Of a stretch of DNA of 27,124 bases, positions 26,107-27,124 are shown in pieces. Within the stretch, counting starts at the first letter, position 1; every line of letters starts with the position of its first letter. This DNA comes from Acrasis kona. Its lineage: Eukaryota > Heterolobosea > Eutetramitea > Acrasida > Acrasidae. A program made the position numbers and the translations under genes. Location: positions 1 through 27,124 of the forward strand of contig JAOPGA020001077.1 of assembly GCA_026419775.2 (NCBI GenBank), read 5' to 3'. The notes below the pieces were generated by a model. The model had not been told where the DNA came from. It did not search any database and saw only the letters and a list, made by a program, of their open reading frames with translations.

Positions 26107-27124
26107 AACGAACCATATGAAGGTATTCAAAATGTTCCAAAATTATGTGAGTTTCCAGGTTGGATAACTCCTAATAGAATAACAGTTGACCCCATGCATA
26201 ATTTATGGGAAGGCGTTACAAGGCAGATCATTGATTCATTCTTTAGAAATCCAAAGTTCAAGTCTGAGTGCTTCCACATCAAGAAGAAAGTATGGCTTGG
26301 TGAAATCAATAGAAAATGGCAGAATCTCAAACTACCGTTACATTTCCATAGGTACACAAGGTCCCTTGATCATTTTTCTAGTTTCAAGGCTGTTGAGCTA
26401 CGGATATTTATGGTATATTTCTTTCCCTCCGTCATACTCCCAATGATTCCCGAAAGAGCACGTAATATGGCCCAGTGTTTAGTTGAAGCTTTACAAATTT
26501 TAATCGGAGAGTTCATCACCCCACAACAACTAAAGGAAGCGAAGATAAAACTTAAAACATTTCAGGTTTGGTACATGCTCCTGGCAGGAAAGGATAGGTG
26601 CACCAACAATATTCATTTATTAGAACACCTTGCCGATTGTGTAGAGAAGTTTGGACCGATTTGGACTTCCTCTTGCTTTCCTTGGGAGGATTTTAATGGT
26701 ACCCTTGTAAAATGCATTACAGGAACAAACCAGGTACTTCAAAGCACGGCTCGTGTACTAACTCGTTACCGTAATGTCACACATATCCAAAAGCAAGTTC
26801 CCGATCTAGAAACACAGCGCTTCCTTGGAAAGTTGAAAAGTCCTTGTTGGTATAAGAGAACTCAGATGGAGGAGATAAAAGACCAGATATATGGAATTGG
26901 AAGAATAGCAGCCACAGATACAAAGATTGAGTACAAAAAAGCGTTTATCAAAGGAACTTTTTACACCACTGCTGTGCACGATTTCAAGAAGAAATACAAT
27001 AGCCACACCATTCTTGCCAATACTTCAAGAGGAAAACAATTTGTTGAGATCCAGCGGTTCTTTACCAACACTGTTACGAAAGAACTCACTGCAGTGGTCA
27101 GCTTTTTTATTAATAGAGAAAGAG
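26107..27124 (+). pseudogene. Continuation of the Tnp2-type transposase, C-terminal part, runs off the window
   Basis: The same frame as the upstream part stays open for at least 339 codons to the right edge. It carries TVDPMHNLWEGV (second catalytic Asp) and CFPWEDFNG (the Glu position), both hallmark blocks of this family, then a Lys-rich C-terminal region. Because only one stop separates it from the N-terminal part and codon structure is otherwise intact, this is either a recently inactivated copy, an assembly or sequence error, or a case of readthrough. The true end and right terminal repeat are outside the window. Confidence 0.75.

Larger units (their letters stand above)
24513..27124 (+). 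mobile_element. Partial Plavaka/CACTA-type DNA transposon
   Basis: Defined by the transposase. The left boundary is unknown: it could lie within the 280-bp spacer (two inverted repeats) or further left if the 515-aa gene is part of the element. No terminal inverted repeat can be confirmed without the right end. Confidence 0.6.

Noticed and set aside
26053-26151. Intron removing the in-frame TAA of the transposase
   Set aside because: The only phase-compatible GT-AG pair near the stop would be 99 nt, unlike all other introns here, and would delete coding sequence; shorter pairs break the frame.

Overview
This window is nuclear DNA from a gene-dense unicellular eukaryote. Genes lie on both strands with short spacers. 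Introns are very short (about 34-46 nt, GT-AG). AATAAA polyadenylation signals sit at or just after stop codons. There is a tRNA gene with a Pol III T-run, and several proteins carry signal peptides, TM9SF, F-box, RGS or HAT domains. A CHASE4-HAMP-PAS-RGS receptor, a four-unit saposin precursor and intron-poor genes fit a free-living amoeba or flagellate such as a heterolobosean (Naegleria/Acrasis type). That placement is inference and no marker settles it.

Left part (1-4.0 kb): the tail of a gene entering from the left; a secreted, probably GPI-anchored, DNRLRE-like protein with five Cys-rich repeats, each carrying a polybasic site; a small single-pass membrane protein; a tRNA-Leu(UAG) with a 17-nt insertion in its D-loop; and a ubiquitin-like/F-box protein.

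Middle part (4.5-18 kb): mostly conserved cell biology. In order it holds a HAD hydrolase, a large HAT/TPR protein, folylpolyglutamate synthase (3 exons), a TM9SF/EMP70 membrane protein (3 exons), an unrecognised disordered protein, a five-exon CHASE4-HAMP-PAS-RGS receptor and a prosaposin-like protein. Several of these are broken in single-frame reading only because of the tiny introns. Assembling the splice junctions by eye gives continuous frames.

Right part (18-27.1 kb): more accessory in character. It holds an ISG12 (IFI6/27)-like membrane protein, a small MJ1316-domain protein, cytidine deaminase, two unrecognised proteins and a 515-aa SAP-like/coiled-coil protein. The last gene is a Plavaka/CACTA (Tnp2-type) DDE transposase interrupted by one in-frame TAA; it runs off the right edge. 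The 515-aa gene and the transposase are divergent across a 280-bp spacer holding two perfect inverted repeats, so they may belong to one mobile element.

The most noteworthy items are the D-loop-interrupted tRNA, the repeat precursor with regularly spaced furin-like sites, the receptor-RGS fusion, the very small introns with stop-overlapping poly(A) signals, and the transposon neighbourhood. I saw no CRISPR array, rRNA or prokaryotic operon structure.
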